Part shown: positions 22,299-31,208 of the stretch, in pieces
Layout of the letters: every line of letters begins with the position of its first letter
Position numbering within the stretch: position 1 is the stretch's first letter
Source: an uncultured Oscillospiraceae bacterium
GTDB lineage: Bacteria; Bacillota; Clostridia; Oscillospirales; Ruminococcaceae
DNA length: 31,254 nucleotides
Direction: 5' to 3'
Assembly: GCA_900552945.1 (NCBI GenBank)
Contig: USBI01000017.1
Span: 1-31,254, forward strand
Translations under genes and position numbers: made by a program
The notes under the pieces: generated by a model
What the model was told of the DNA's origin: nothing
The model's database searches: none
Seen by the model: only the letters and a program-made list of their open reading frames with translations

Positions 22299-25046
22299 TT
22301 GGGAATTCTTGATAAAATCATCGGCACCTATTCCAACCGTGAACTCAAGCGCATCAAGCCCATCATGCAGCAGGTGCTTGATCTGGAGCACATCTACGCT
22401 GACATGAGCGAAGCTGAGCTCAAAAGCCAGACCAATCTGCTCCGTGAACGTTACCGAAACGGCGCTACGCTGGACAGCCTTCTTCCGGAAGCGTTCGCCA
22501 CCTGCCGTGAAGCCGCCTGGCGTGTGCTTGGCATGAAACACTTCCCGGTGCAGATCATCGGCGGTATCGTGCTGCATCAGGGACGCATCTCTGAAATGAA
22601 GACCGGTGAAGGTAAAACCCTTGTGGCTACCCTTGCCGCCTACCTCAACGCCCTTTCTGGAAAAGGCGTTCACATCGTCACCGTCAACGACTACCTGGCC
22701 ACCCGTGACTCAGAGTGGATGGGCAAGGTCTACAACTACCTCGGGCTGACGGTCGGACTCATTGTTCACGATATGGACAACGAGCAGCGCCGTGCCGCCT
22801 ACAACTGCGACATCACCTACGGCACCAACAACGAGCTGGGGTTTGACTACCTGCGTGACAACATGGTCATCTACAAAGAAAACAAGGTCCAGCGCGGCTT
22901 TAACTTTGCCATTGTCGACGAGGTTGACTCTATTTTAATTGATGAAGCCCGTACCCCGCTCATCATCTCCGGCCAGGGGGATAAATCCACCGAGCTTTAT
23001 ACGGTGGCGGACAACTTCGCGAAACGCCTGAAGGTTTATAAAGTAGCTGAGCTCAACGACAAAGAGGAGATCGATGAATCCATCGACGCCGACTACATCG
23101 TTGACGAAAAAGCCAAAACCGCTACCCTCACCCCGCGCGGCGTGGAAAAAGCGGAAAATTACTTCCACGTGGAAAACCTGATGGACGCGGAAAACATGAC
23201 CATCCTGCACCACATCAACCAGGCGATCAAGGCGTACGGCATCATGCACCGGGATGTGGACTACGTTGTCAAAGACGGTGAAGTCATCATCGTTGACGAA
23301 TTCACCGGCCGCTTGATGATGGGCCGCCGCTACAACGAAGGGCTCCATCAGGCCATCGAGGCAAAAGAAGGGGTCAACGTCATGCGTGAATCCAAAACGC
23401 TGGCGACCATCACCTTCCAGAACTTCTTCCGGCTGTATGATAAACTGTCCGGTATGACCGGTACGGCCATGACCGAAGAGAGCGAGTTCCGCGAGATCTA
23501 CAAGCTGGATGTCATTGAGATCCCGACCAATAAACCGGTCATCCGCAAAGACTGGCCGGATGTGATCTACAAAACCGAAGCGGCGAAATTCAACGCTGTC
23601 ATCGACCAGATCGTGGAATGCCACCAAAAAGGCCAGCCGGTGCTGGTGGGTACCATTTCCATTGATAAATCGGAACACCTGAGCGGTATGCTCCGCCGCA
23701 GGGGGATCAAACACGAAGTACTCAACGCGAAATACCACGACAAGGAAGCGGAGATCATTGCGCAGGCCGGTAAAAAAGGCGCCGTTACCATCGCGACCAA
23801 CATGGCCGGCCGTGGTACCGATATTGCGCTGGGCGGCAACGCGGAATATCTCGCCAAACACGACATGCGCAAACAGGGCTACACCGAAGAACTCATCGCG
23901 CAGGCAACCAGCTTCGCGGAGACCGACGATGAGGGGATCTTAAACGCGCGCAAGGTATTCCAGCAGCTCAACGACAAATACAAAGCTGCCATCCAGCCGG
24001 AAGCGGAAGAGGTAAAAAAAGCGGGCGGCCTGTTTATTCTGGGCACCGAGCGGCATGAATCCCGCCGGATCGACAACCAGCTGCGCGGACGTGCCGGCCG
24101 TCAGGGCGACCCGGGTGAAAGCCGTTTCTTCCTTTCCGCGGAGGATGACCTCATGCGGTTGTTCGGCGGCGAGCGGATCCAGAACATGATGACCATGCTC
24201 AAGATCGACGAATCACAGCCGATCGAAAACAAAATGCTTTCCAACTCCATCGAGAGCGCGCAGCGCAAGGTGGAAGGCCGCAACTTCGGCATCCGCAAAA
24301 ACGTGCTGCAGTATGACGACGTCATGAATCGCCAGCGTGAGATCATCTACGGACAGCGCGCCAAGGTGCTCAACGGCGAAGACATTCACGAAAGCATTCT
24401 TTCCATGATCAAAGACACCATTTCCGAAACGGTCAGCCAGTACCTTTCGGACGATGAGGTCCATGACAACTGGAACATCACCGGTTTACGCGACCACTAC
24501 ATGGGTTACCTCACCGGGCCGGACGATTTGAATTACACCGTCAACGAACTGGCGGATATTCAGAAATCCGACATCACCGAAGAGCTGACCGACCGCGCCA
24601 TGAAGCGGTATGAAGAGCGCGAACAGCAGCTGGGCGAAAAGATGCTGCGCGAACTGGAGCGGGTCATCCTGTTAAAGGTCGTTGACACCAAGTGGATTGA
24701 CCACATTGACGCGATGGATGAACTGCGCCGGGGCATCTCCCTGCGGGCGTACGGGCAGCGCAACCCGGTGGTCGAGTACCGTCTTGAGGGCTTTGACATG
24801 TTCGACGCGATGATCGAATCCATCCGTGCGGATACGGTCCGTCTGCTGCTGACTGTTCAGATCAAGACCGCGGAAGAGCCAAAACGTGAACAGGTTGCAA
24901 AACCGACCGGCGTTTCCGTCGGCGGAGGCGACAAAGCGGTGAAAAAACAGCCGGTCCGCAAACAGAAGGTCGGTCGTAACGACCCCTGTCCCTGCGGAAG
25001 CGGTAAAAAGTACAAAAAATGCTGCGGCATGCATGAAAACGACTAA
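22299..25046 (+). CDS. secA: Preprotein translocase ATPase SecA
   Basis: A 915-residue motor ATPase that drives preproteins through SecYEG at the inner face of the membrane. Walker A is MKTGEGKT (100-107), the DEVD Walker B-type box is at 207-210, and the preprotein-binding domain follows. Later come [14 protein letters not shown] and [15 protein letters not shown] of the second helicase half. The C-terminal zinc-binding SEC-C motif is [14 protein letters not shown] (Cys897, 899, 908, 909). I place the start at TTG 22299 rather than GTG 22290, because GAGGTG is the ribosome-binding site and overlaps that GTG. The resulting MGILDK start matches SecA homologues. It is full length with no damage. 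Confidence 0.97.
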   Translation: MGILDKIIGTYSNRELKRIKPIMQQVLDLEHIYADMSEAELKSQTNLLRERYRNGATLDSLLPEAFATCREAAWRVLGMKHFPVQIIGGIVLHQGRISEMKTGEGKTLVATLAAYLNALSGKGVHIVTVNDYLATRDSEWMGKVYNYLGLTVGLIVHDMDNEQRRAAYNCDITYGTNNELGFDYLRDNMVIYKENKVQRGFNFAIVDEVDSILIDEARTPLIISGQGDKSTELYTVADNFAKRLKVYKVAELNDKEEIDESIDADYIVDEKAKTATLTPRGVEKAENYFHVENLMDAENMTILHHINQAIKAYGIMHRDVDYVVKDGEVIIVDEFTGRLMMGRRYNEGLHQAIEAKEGVNVMRESKTLATITFQNFFRLYDKLSGMTGTAMTEESEFREIYKLDVIEIPTNKPVIRKDWPDVIYKTEAAKFNAVIDQIVECHQKGQPVLVGTISIDKSEHLSGMLRRRGIKHEVLNAKYHDKEAEIIAQAGKKGAVTIATNMAGRGTDIALGGNAEYLAKHDMRKQGYTEELIAQATSFAETDDEGILNARKVFQQLNDKYKAAIQPEAEEVKKAGGLFILGTERHESRRIDNQLRGRAGRQGDPGESRFFLSAEDDLMRLFGGERIQNMMTMLKIDESQPIENKMLSNSIESAQRKVEGRNFGIRKNVLQYDDVMNRQREIIYGQRAKVLNGEDIHESILSMIKDTISETVSQYLSDDEVHDNWNITGLRDHYMGYLTGPDDLNYTVNELADIQKSDITEELTDRAMKRYEEREQQLGEKMLRELERVILLKVVDTKWIDHIDAMDELRRGISLRAYGQRNPVVEYRLEGFDMFDAMIESIRADTVRLLLTVQIKTAEEPKREQVAKPTGVSVGGGDKAVKKQPVRKQKVGRNDPCPCGSGKKYKKCCGMHEND

Positions 25047-25053
25047 ATCATAG

Positions 25054-25115
25054 CCGAACCGCCTGTGCGACTGCTTTTCGTTCTTGAAAACAGGCGCCGG
25101 GCGGTTTCTTTTCAA
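25054..25115 (+). terminator. Possible terminator after secA
   Basis: AACCGCCTGT (25057-25066) can pair with ACAGG plus CGGTT (25090-25106), with a bulge and a long loop, followed by TTTCTTTTC. The fold is imperfect, so partial read-through into pheA is possible. Confidence 0.4.
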
Positions 25116-25172
25116 TACAAAAGGCACGAAAGCATTTTTGCCGTCTAAAAAATACGCAAAGGAACATGACGA

Positions 25173-26315
25173 ATGGATTTAAATTCTTTACGGGAACAGA
25201 TTGACGAAATCGACAGCGGGCTTCTTCCGCTTTTTGAAAAACGAATGGACGTTGTGCGCGGCGTGGCACAGTTCAAACAAGAAAACGGGCTTCCCATCTT
25301 TCATCCGGAGCGTGAAAACGCCATTCTCGACCGAATGGCAAACCGCGCAAGACCAGAGTACAGCGCCAGCGCAAAGGTGTTATACACGTCCATGATGGAG
25401 CTTTCCAAGATCCAGCAGCGAAAACAGATCGGCACCATACAGCCGTTTTGCGAACAGATCCGTTCGGCCCTGCAAAACAGCGGCGTTGGGCGTCCGCAGC
25501 ACCCGCGGGTAGCCTGTCAGGGTGTGGAAGGCGCTTATTCACACATCGCGGCGGATTCTCTTTTCCCGGAAGCGGAGATCACCTTCCACCACGCGTTCGA
25601 GGATGTGTTCCGTGCCGTGGAACAGGGAGATACCGAGTATGGCGTTCTGCCGGTGGATAACTCCAATGCCGGTTCGGTCGCGGATGTTTACGCGCTGATG
25701 AAACAATATGACTTTTTCATTGCGTACAGCGTAAAGGTCAAGGTGGAACACTGCCTTGCAGTACGCCCCGGTGTCTCGCTTGATGAGGTCACACAGGTTT
25801 ATTCTCACGAACAGGCGCTGATGCAGTGCAAAAACTGGTTTGACGCACATCCGGGCAAAGCGCCGGTCAAGTTCCAAAATACAGCGATGGCGGCAAAATT
25901 CGTAAGCGAAACAGACGAACCCGCCGCGGCGATCTGCTCTTGTAAATCGGCCGAACTGTACGGGCTCGAGATCCTGCAAAGCGGTATTCAAAACACCGAC
26001 GAAAACTACACCCGGTTCATGTGTATTGCCAAAAACCTGCGGCTGGAGCCGGACGCAAACATGGTTTCCGTGGCGCTTTCCATCCCCAATGTGCCAAACA
26101 GCCTGTACAAACTGCTGACTGTTTTTGCGGCGGCCGGAGTGGATCTCACTAAGATCGAGTCCAAACCGATCGGCACCAAAAATTTTGATGTGATCTTCTA
26201 CATTGATTTTCTGGGTAACGTGCGGGATGAAAACGTTTTTTACCTGCTCAACCACCTGGAATCCGAATATGAACCGTTTAAATTTTTAGGCAATTATAAA
26301 GAAACCGAAGCATAA
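25173..26315 (+). CDS. pheA: Bifunctional chorismate mutase / prephenate dehydratase (P-protein)
   Basis: A 380-residue enzyme converting chorismate through prephenate to phenylpyruvate. It has an AroQ-type chorismate mutase (residues 1-85; LREQIDEID, PERENAILDRM), prephenate dehydratase (about 110-290; GVEGAYSHIAA, NSNAGSVADVY, NYTRF with the catalytic Thr) and a C-terminal ACT domain (about 298-375). Regulatory motifs differ from textbook P-protein: the GALV-type motif reads NSLY and ESRP reads ESKP, and in the mutase the usual Asp before PERE is His. These could affect Phe feedback or mutase strength, but may be lineage variants. GGA lies 11 bases before the ATG, so the ribosome-binding site is weak. 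The next gene follows after 12 bases. Confidence 0.94.
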   Translation: MDLNSLREQIDEIDSGLLPLFEKRMDVVRGVAQFKQENGLPIFHPERENAILDRMANRARPEYSASAKVLYTSMMELSKIQQRKQIGTIQPFCEQIRSALQNSGVGRPQHPRVACQGVEGAYSHIAADSLFPEAEITFHHAFEDVFRAVEQGDTEYGVLPVDNSNAGSVADVYALMKQYDFFIAYSVKVKVEHCLAVRPGVSLDEVTQVYSHEQALMQCKNWFDAHPGKAPVKFQNTAMAAKFVSETDEPAAAICSCKSAELYGLEILQSGIQNTDENYTRFMCIAKNLRLEPDANMVSVALSIPNVPNSLYKLLTVFAAAGVDLTKIESKPIGTKNFDVIFYIDFLGNVRDENVFYLLNHLESEYEPFKFLGNYKETEA

Positions 26316-26327
26316 CGGAGGAAAATT

Positions 26328-26717
26328 ATGAATTTACACGTTTTCCGCGAAAAGCCGACCTTTATCCCAGACCCGGCGGACGTAAAAGAAAACCGGTTCT
26401 GGTGCCTGCTGTGCTACATCGGCTTTCTGTTCATTATCCCTTACCTGATGAAGCCGAATTCCCGTTTTGTGCGCTACCACGCCAATCAGGGACTGATCCT
26501 GTTCATTCTGGAAATGGCGGTGGGGATCGTCATTAACATTACCGGGGTGGTGTTCAGCTTTTTCTTTTTGTGGATCATCCCGTTTCTGCTCAGCTTTGTA
26601 GCGTCCGCCGTCTTTCTCATTTGGATCGTTTACGGGATCATTTCGGTCCTGCGGGGATATGTGCGTCCGCTCCCCGTCATTGGTGATGTGTTCATCTTCT
26701 TCCGCTACGACCGGTAA
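26328..26717 (+). CDS. Tic20/DUF4870-like small membrane protein
   Basis: A 129-residue protein with a soluble N-terminus (1-25) and three or four membrane segments. The family hallmark is visible as NRFWCLLCYIGFLFIIPYLM followed by KPNSRFVRYHANQGLILFIL, the FVRYHANQG loop typical of DUF4870/Tic20-like proteins. The C-terminal PLPVIGDVFIFF is also typical. Function unknown in bacteria. CGGAGG lies 7 bases before the ATG, and the gene sits 12 bases after pheA, so it is cotranscribed with it, although no functional link is known. A bidirectional terminator follows. Confidence 0.82.
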   Translation: MNLHVFREKPTFIPDPADVKENRFWCLLCYIGFLFIIPYLMKPNSRFVRYHANQGLILFILEMAVGIVINITGVVFSFFFLWIIPFLLSFVASAVFLIWIVYGIISVLRGYVRPLPVIGDVFIFFRYDR

Positions 26718-26772
26718 CGCACCGCCGGCCAAATGGGTCGCTGTTTGCATCCAGCCGAAAATAAGAAAAAAG

Positions 26773-26806
26773 AAAAAAGCCTGTCTGAAACCAGACAGGC
26801 TTTTTT
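26773..26806. terminator. Bidirectional terminator
   Basis: AAAAAAGCCTGTCTG / CAGACAGGCTTTTTT is a perfect 15-bp stem between the convergent pheA unit and the transaldolase gene; both strands end in T-runs. Confidence 0.93.
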
Positions 26807-26819
26807 GTAAACCGAAACC

Positions 26820-27467
26820 TTATTTCTTCGGAACGCCTTCCCAGTCTTTGAGGAAGCGCTCGATGCCGGCAGTGGTCAGCGGATGGCCGATCATCTGTTT
26901 GATGACATTGTACGGGATGGTAGCAATGTCGCAGCCAGCTTTTGCAGCCTCGATAACATGGATCGGGTTGCGGATGGAAGCAGCGATAATCTCAGTCTTG
27001 ATGTCATGAACAGCAAAGATCTGAGCAATGTCCTCAATGAGGATCATGCCTTCAGAGCCGATGTCGTCCAGACGGCCGAGGAACGGGCTGACATAAGTAG
27101 CGCCTGCTCTTGCAGCAAGAAGAGCCTGTGCAGCGGAGAAGATGAGGGTCACGTTGGTTTTAATGCCCTTCGCGGTGAGCTGTTTTACAGCTTTGAGGCC
27201 CTCTGCGCACATTGGGATTTTGATAACGATATTTTTATGGATCTTCGCAAGCTCAAGAGCTTCTTCAACCATTTTCGGAGCCTCAAGGGAAATGACCTCA
27301 GCAGAGATCGGGCCATCGACAATGCTTGTAATCTCTTTTACGACCTCAACAAAATCTCTGCCCTCTTTCGCGATCAGAGACGGGTTAGTGGTAACGCCGC
27401 AGATGACGCCCAGATCATTTGCTTCGCGGATGTCGTTTACGTTTGCGGTATCGACAAACAGTTTCAT
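26820..27467 (-). CDS. tal: Transaldolase, TalC/MipB (fructose-6-phosphate aldolase-like) subfamily
   Basis: A 215-residue single-domain class-I aldolase. The Schiff-base lysine is Lys83 in [11 protein letters not shown], with [13 protein letters not shown] and [13 protein letters not shown] as further family motifs. Automated names often say fructose-6-phosphate aldolase, but the active-site segment SPFLGRLDD carries Phe129 where E. coli FSA has Tyr131, the pattern seen in true short transaldolases of Bacillus and Thermotoga. Transaldolase activity is therefore more likely, by inference from family knowledge. It is the last gene of the araB-araD-tal operon, 29 bases after araD, where it would return pentose carbon to glycolysis. 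Confidence 0.93.
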   Translation of the reverse strand: MKLFVDTANVNDIREANDLGVICGVTTNPSLIAKEGRDFVEVVKEITSIVDGPISAEVISLEAPKMVEEALELAKIHKNIVIKIPMCAEGLKAVKQLTAKGIKTNVTLIFSAAQALLAARAGATYVSPFLGRLDDIGSEGMILIEDIAQIFAVHDIKTEIIAASIRNPIHVIEAAKAGCDIATIPYNVIKQMIGHPLTTAGIERFLKDWEGVPKK

Positions 27468-27496
27468 AATGGTGACTTCCTTTCCTACAGTTGTGA

Positions 27497-28195
27497 TTAT
27501 TTATTTCCCTGGCCATAATAGGCGTTTGGGCCGTGTTTACGCAGGAAGTGCTTATCCAGCAGTTCCTGCTGCATCGGCGTTGTGACCGTCCCGCGGAGCA
27601 TTTCGGTGTGCCATGCCATCATGGCGACCTCTTCCATGACCACCGCGTTGTGGACTGCGTCAAACGCGTTTTTCCCCCATGCAAACGGGCCGTGGCTTTT
27701 GACCAGTACGCCTGGGATATCGTTCGGGTTGATCCCCTCAAAACGCTCAACCACGACCTTGCCGGTGTTGAGCTCGTAATCGCCTGCGATTTCTTCGGGC
27801 GTCATGGCACGGGTGCAGGGGATCTCACCGTAGAAATAGTCCCCCTGTGTGGTCCCGTATGCCGGAATGCCCCGCCCCGCCTGCGCCCAGATGGTCGCCC
27901 AGCGGGAATGGGTATGTACAACGCCGCCGATCTCTTTGAAATTGCGGTAAAACTCAAGGTGAGTGTCTGTATCGGAAGAAGGATTGAGGTCACCTTCCAC
28001 CTTGTTGCCGTCCAAATCGAGGACGACCATATCCTCCGGCTTCATGGAGTCGTACTCCACGCCGCTCGGCTTGATGACGATCAGCCCTTTTTCCCGGTCG
28101 ATCCCCGAGACATTGCCCCAGGTAAAGGTGACCAGGTGATGAGCCGGAAGCATCATATTCGCTTCATAAACCTGCTGTTTTAACTGTTCCAGCAT
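27497..28195 (-). CDS. araD: L-ribulose-5-phosphate 4-epimerase
   Basis: A 232-residue class-II aldolase-fold epimerase that turns L-ribulose-5-phosphate into D-xylulose-5-phosphate. The zinc ligands are His94 and His96 (VVHTHSRWA) and His168 ([10 protein letters not shown]). Asp75 (SSDTDTH) and Asp119 (TTQGDYFYG) match the catalytic acids of the E. coli enzyme. TFTWGNVSG near residue 23-31 forms the phosphate site. GGAGGA lies about 8 bases before the ATG. It follows araB by 25 bases without a terminator. The intact catalytic set and the neighbour araB favour AraD over the related fuculose- or rhamnulose-phosphate aldolases. Confidence 0.95.
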   Translation of the reverse strand: MLEQLKQQVYEANMMLPAHHLVTFTWGNVSGIDREKGLIVIKPSGVEYDSMKPEDMVVLDLDGNKVEGDLNPSSDTDTHLEFYRNFKEIGGVVHTHSRWATIWAQAGRGIPAYGTTQGDYFYGEIPCTRAMTPEEIAGDYELNTGKVVVERFEGINPNDIPGVLVKSHGPFAWGKNAFDAVHNAVVMEEVAMMAWHTEMLRGTVTTPMQQELLDKHFLRKHGPNAYYGQGNK

Positions 28196-28220
28196 CTGCT
28201 TTTCTCCTCCAAAGTAAGAA

Positions 28221-29894
28221 TCAGCGGCCGGAAACGACCTCTTTTTTGATCGCTTTCAGGCGCTTCATGACATCGTTCCCACCACGGCCGAAATAATCGT
28301 GCAGTTTGGTGTACTCCGCAAACAGTTTGTCATAAATCGCAGCGTTTTCCGGAATCGGCTCATACACAACGTCTTTGAGCTTGCCCATGACGGAAGCGGC
28401 TTCAAACACATCGTCATAACCGCCGCGCTCTTTGCCTGCCGCAACGGCACCGAAGATAGCGGAACCGAGCGCCGGACCCTGCGAGCTGCCGGAGATCTTG
28501 ATCGGCATATTGATGATATCCGCATAGATCTGCATGGTCATCGGGTCCTTTTCGGCGATGCCGCCGGCTGCGTAGAACTCGTTGACCGGAACGCCGCTCT
28601 TGCGGAAGGTCTCAATGATGGTACGGGTACCGTAAGCAGTCGCCTCGATCAGAGCACGGTAGATCTCCTCCGGTTTGGTGAGCAGGGTCATGCCGAGGAT
28701 CACGCCGGTGAGGTCAACGTCAACCAAAACCGAACGGTTGCCGTTCCACCAGTCAAGCGCGACCAGTCCGCTTTCACCCGGACGGAGCTTTTCTGCTTTT
28801 TCACGGAGATATTTATGGATATTTACGCCTTTTGCCTTTGCGTCGGCAACATACTCAGCGGTCAGGCAGTTTTCAATGAACCATGCAAAGTGGTCGCCCA
28901 CACAGCTCTGGCCTGCCTCATAGCCGTAGAAGCCCGGAAGGATACCGTCTTCGACCACGCCGCACATGCCCGGAACCTGTTTTTCTTCGGTGCCGAGGAG
29001 CATATGGCAGGTGGAGGTGCCCATGATGGCGAGCATTTTGCCGGGGCCATCGATCTTCACAGCAGGAACGCATACGTGCGCGTCCACGTTGCCGACCGCG
29101 ACCGCGGTACCGGGACGAAGGCCGGTCAGTTTCGCGGCTTCTTCGGTGATCTCACCCGCTTTCTGCCCAAGCGGAGTGATGGTGCGGCTGAGTTTTTCAT
29201 CCACAACATGCTCCAGACGCGGATCGAGCGCTTTATAAAAATCATTGGACGGATAACCGTCGCGTTTATGCCAGATGGCTTTATAACCTGCTGTGCAGCT
29301 GTTGCGGGTCTTTTTACCGGTCAGCTGCCAGATGACCCAGTCGGTCGCTTCAATGAAGCAATCCATTTCATCGTAGACTTCCGGCGCTTCATCGAGGATC
29401 TGCCAGATCTTCGGGACCAGCCACTCGGAAGAGATCTTTCCGCCGTAACGGGAAAGCCATTTTTCCCCGCGCTGTGTGGCGATCTCATTGAGCTTGTTCG
29501 CCTTGTCCTGCGCAGCGTGATGTTTCCACAGCTTTACATAAGCGTGCGGGTTGGATTTGTACTGCTCCAGAAAACAGAGCGGTGTGCCGTCCAGCTTGAC
29601 CGGCATGACGGTGCAGGCGGTAAAGTCCACACCAACGCCGATGACATCATCCGGAGAAACGTGCGTCTCTTCCAGAACAGCGGGAATGGTATGTGAAAAA
29701 ACGTCCAAATAATCCTGCGGATGCTCCAGCGCCCAGTCCGGGCCCAGCGGAGTTCCGTCCGGCAGAGCTTCATCCATGACCGCATGAGGGTACTCAAAAG
29801 TACTGGAAGCAAGTTCCGCACCGTTTTGAACATCAACCAGAACAGCGCGCCCGGACAACGTGCCGAAATCTACGCCAATTGCGTATTTTGCCAT
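28221..29894 (-). CDS. araB: Ribulokinase
   Basis: A 557-residue FGGY-family kinase that phosphorylates L-ribulose with ATP. The N-terminal phosphate loop is [16 protein letters not shown]. The substrate region [14 protein letters not shown] has the TACT variant typical of AraB, and the C-terminal ATPase half has [20 protein letters not shown]. Full length for the family. The start at 29894 is selected because GGAAG lies 6 bases upstream; an upstream ATG at 29927 would put the ribosome-binding site inside the gene. It is first in the operon with araD and transaldolase. araA (isomerase) and an arabinose transporter are not in the window. Confidence 0.96.
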   Translation of the reverse strand: MAKYAIGVDFGTLSGRAVLVDVQNGAELASSTFEYPHAVMDEALPDGTPLGPDWALEHPQDYLDVFSHTIPAVLEETHVSPDDVIGVGVDFTACTVMPVKLDGTPLCFLEQYKSNPHAYVKLWKHHAAQDKANKLNEIATQRGEKWLSRYGGKISSEWLVPKIWQILDEAPEVYDEMDCFIEATDWVIWQLTGKKTRNSCTAGYKAIWHKRDGYPSNDFYKALDPRLEHVVDEKLSRTITPLGQKAGEITEEAAKLTGLRPGTAVAVGNVDAHVCVPAVKIDGPGKMLAIMGTSTCHMLLGTEEKQVPGMCGVVEDGILPGFYGYEAGQSCVGDHFAWFIENCLTAEYVADAKAKGVNIHKYLREKAEKLRPGESGLVALDWWNGNRSVLVDVDLTGVILGMTLLTKPEEIYRALIEATAYGTRTIIETFRKSGVPVNEFYAAGGIAEKDPMTMQIYADIINMPIKISGSSQGPALGSAIFGAVAAGKERGGYDDVFEAASVMGKLKDVVYEPIPENAAIYDKLFAEYTKLHDYFGRGGNDVMKRLKAIKKEVVSGR

Positions 29895-29966
29895 AATCAT
29901 CTTCCTTTTTTGTTCTTTCTGATTCATTCCACGGCCGGGTAAAACCGGCGCGTTAAATTCCTTTTC

Positions 29967-29995
29967 ATTTTACACCAACCGGCATACAAAATCAA
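29967..29995 (-). promoter_or_regulatory. Promoter of araB-araD-tal
   Basis: Minus-strand TTGATT (29995-29990), 17 bases, TAAAAT (29972-29967) with TG one base before it, 72 bases before the araB start. Confidence 0.78.
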
Positions 29996-29996
29996 T

Positions 29997-30032
29997 ACAG
30001 TGGGGCCGGCCCGTACAAACTTTTTCCACTGT
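29997..30032. promoter_or_regulatory. Nested symmetric element beside the araB promoter (candidate operator)
   Basis: ACAGTGG (29997-30003) and CCACTGT (30026-30032) are a perfect inverted repeat directly upstream of the -35 box. Between them lies the 10-bp palindrome GGGCCGGCCC (30003-30012) and a TTGTAC half-site (minus strand, 30018-30013) like half of the Bacillus AraR box. It could also be a weak hairpin ending the GNAT transcript. Confidence 0.45.
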
Positions 30033-30049
30033 TTTTTGGGAAACGGCGG

Positions 30050-30562
30050 TTACAGCTGTTCACGCAGCAGCGCATACATGCAGGAATCGGCATAACACCC
30101 GTTTTTGTAAACGCTGTTTTTCTTCATCCCCTCCAGCGAAAAGCCACACCCTTCCAACACCTTTCTGGAGGCGGTGTTGTGCGCGAATGGCTCGGCGAAG
30201 ATCCTTACGATGTCATACCGCTCAAACGCCTGCGCACAGATCATGCCAACAGCCGCACGCATGATCCCCCTGTTCCAGAACGGCTCCGCGAGCCAGTAGC
30301 CAAGTTCCGCGCTTTTGCGGTAAACATCCGCCTGGAGCAGTACCGAAACGCTGCCGACTGCCTCACCGTCCACAACGACTGCGCGGTTGAGGCCGGCTGC
30401 ATCCCCTTTTTCCATGCAGTCATCCACAAACCACTGTGCGTCCGAAAGCGTGTAGGGGCTTGGGAACACATCCCGCAGGTTTGCCGCGATGTGCGGATTA
30501 TTCGCATACCGTGCGACCGATGCGATATCCTCCGCGCGCCACGGGCGAAGTAGGATCTTCAT
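30050..30562 (-). CDS. GNAT-family N-acetyltransferase (RimJ/RimL-like)
   Basis: A 170-residue acetyl-CoA-dependent acetyltransferase. It starts MKILLRPWRAEDIASVARYA, typical of RimJ/RimL-type GNATs. VYRKSAELGYWLAEPFWNRG is the acceptor and CoA-binding region (motif A), and HNTASRKVLEGCGFSLEG is motif B, near residues 126-143. The substrate (an N-terminus or small molecule) cannot be told. The start at 30562 has GGAGGG 7 bases upstream; an ATG at 30583 is rejected because it overlaps that site. It lies 36 bases after the RACo-like gene on the same strand, so they are probably cotranscribed, although a functional link is not evident. Confidence 0.92.
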   Translation of the reverse strand: MKILLRPWRAEDIASVARYANNPHIAANLRDVFPSPYTLSDAQWFVDDCMEKGDAAGLNRAVVVDGEAVGSVSVLLQADVYRKSAELGYWLAEPFWNRGIMRAAVGMICAQAFERYDIVRIFAEPFAHNTASRKVLEGCGFSLEGMKKNSVYKNGCYADSCMYALLREQL

Positions 30563-30598
30563 AACACTCCCTCCAATCTTCAAAAAACAGCCTGCCGA

Positions 30599-31207
30599 TC
30601 AGAACATCATCTGTTCCACGTAATGGTCCATAAAGGTGGGGTTGGCGGAAAGGTTGATCTCCTCCGCACAAGAAACAATCGCCTGTTCCCGCTCTTCGGC
30701 GCTCCGGTCGAGCAGGAGCATGGACGCGCCGGCTCCCGCGGCGTTGCCGATGACCGTCACCTTCCCTTCGAGCGCCTCCGGAATGAGGCCGATGGCTGCC
30801 GCCGAGCGGATGTCCACATAGCTGCCGAAGCCGCCGGCAAGGTAAAGGGTGCTGATCTCATCCATCGTGCAGCCCGAATCGGACAGCATGGTGAGGACCC
30901 CTGCCGCGACCGCCGATTTGGCAAGCTGCAGTTTGCGGATATCCTGCTGGATGATCAGTACGCCGCTGTCTCCGATCTTGAGGGCGGGGAACCCGTCAAA
31001 CTCGGCCCCGTAAACGGCATAAAGCGGGGAATCCTCGTCGATCCGGCCGGTGTCGTCAATCAGCCCGCAGCGGACAAAGGCGGCGACCGCGTCGATCACG
31101 CCGGAGCCGCACAGCCCCTTTGCCTCGCCGCCGCCGATGACCGAATAGGTCATCCTCTCCCCCTCCATGGAAACCTTGCTGATCGCGCCGTTTACAGCGG
31201 TCATGCC
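30599..31207 (-). CDS. RACo-like ASKHA-domain protein (DUF4445), C-terminal part, cut by contig end
   Basis: About 202 genuine residues remain of a protein normally 500-650 long. They match the C-terminal ASKHA (actin-like ATPase) domain of reductive activators of corrinoid proteins: the start GMTAVNGAISKV, GLCGSGVIDAVAAFVRCGLI, YLAGGFGSYVDIRSAAAIGL and GNAAGAGASMLLLD. Family members, usually with an N-terminal 2Fe-2S domain, use ATP to reduce inactive Co(II) corrinoid proteins in methyltransferase systems. That domain would lie to the right and cannot be seen. Residues reading MGSEMCIRDR before Gly-Met come from adapter, not genome. The corrinoid protein and methyltransferase genes may follow beyond the window. 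Confidence 0.88.
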   Translation of the reverse strand, partial: GMTAVNGAISKVSMEGERMTYSVIGGGEAKGLCGSGVIDAVAAFVRCGLIDDTGRIDEDSPLYAVYGAEFDGFPALKIGDSGVLIIQQDIRKLQLAKSAVAAGVLTMLSDSGCTMDEISTLYLAGGFGSYVDIRSAAAIGLIPEALEGKVTVIGNAAGAGASMLLLDRSAEEREQAIVSCAEEINLSANPTFMDHYVEQMMF

Positions 31208-31208
31208 C

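Noticed and set aside
26820..27467. Naming the aldolase as fructose-6-phosphate aldolase
   Set aside because: The active-site residue pattern (Phe129 in SPFLGRLDD) and the operon with araB/araD fit short transaldolases better; left as a subfamily note.
28299..29696. 465-residue plus-strand frame over araB
   Set aside because: Antisense to intact ribulokinase; no start signal and no domain.
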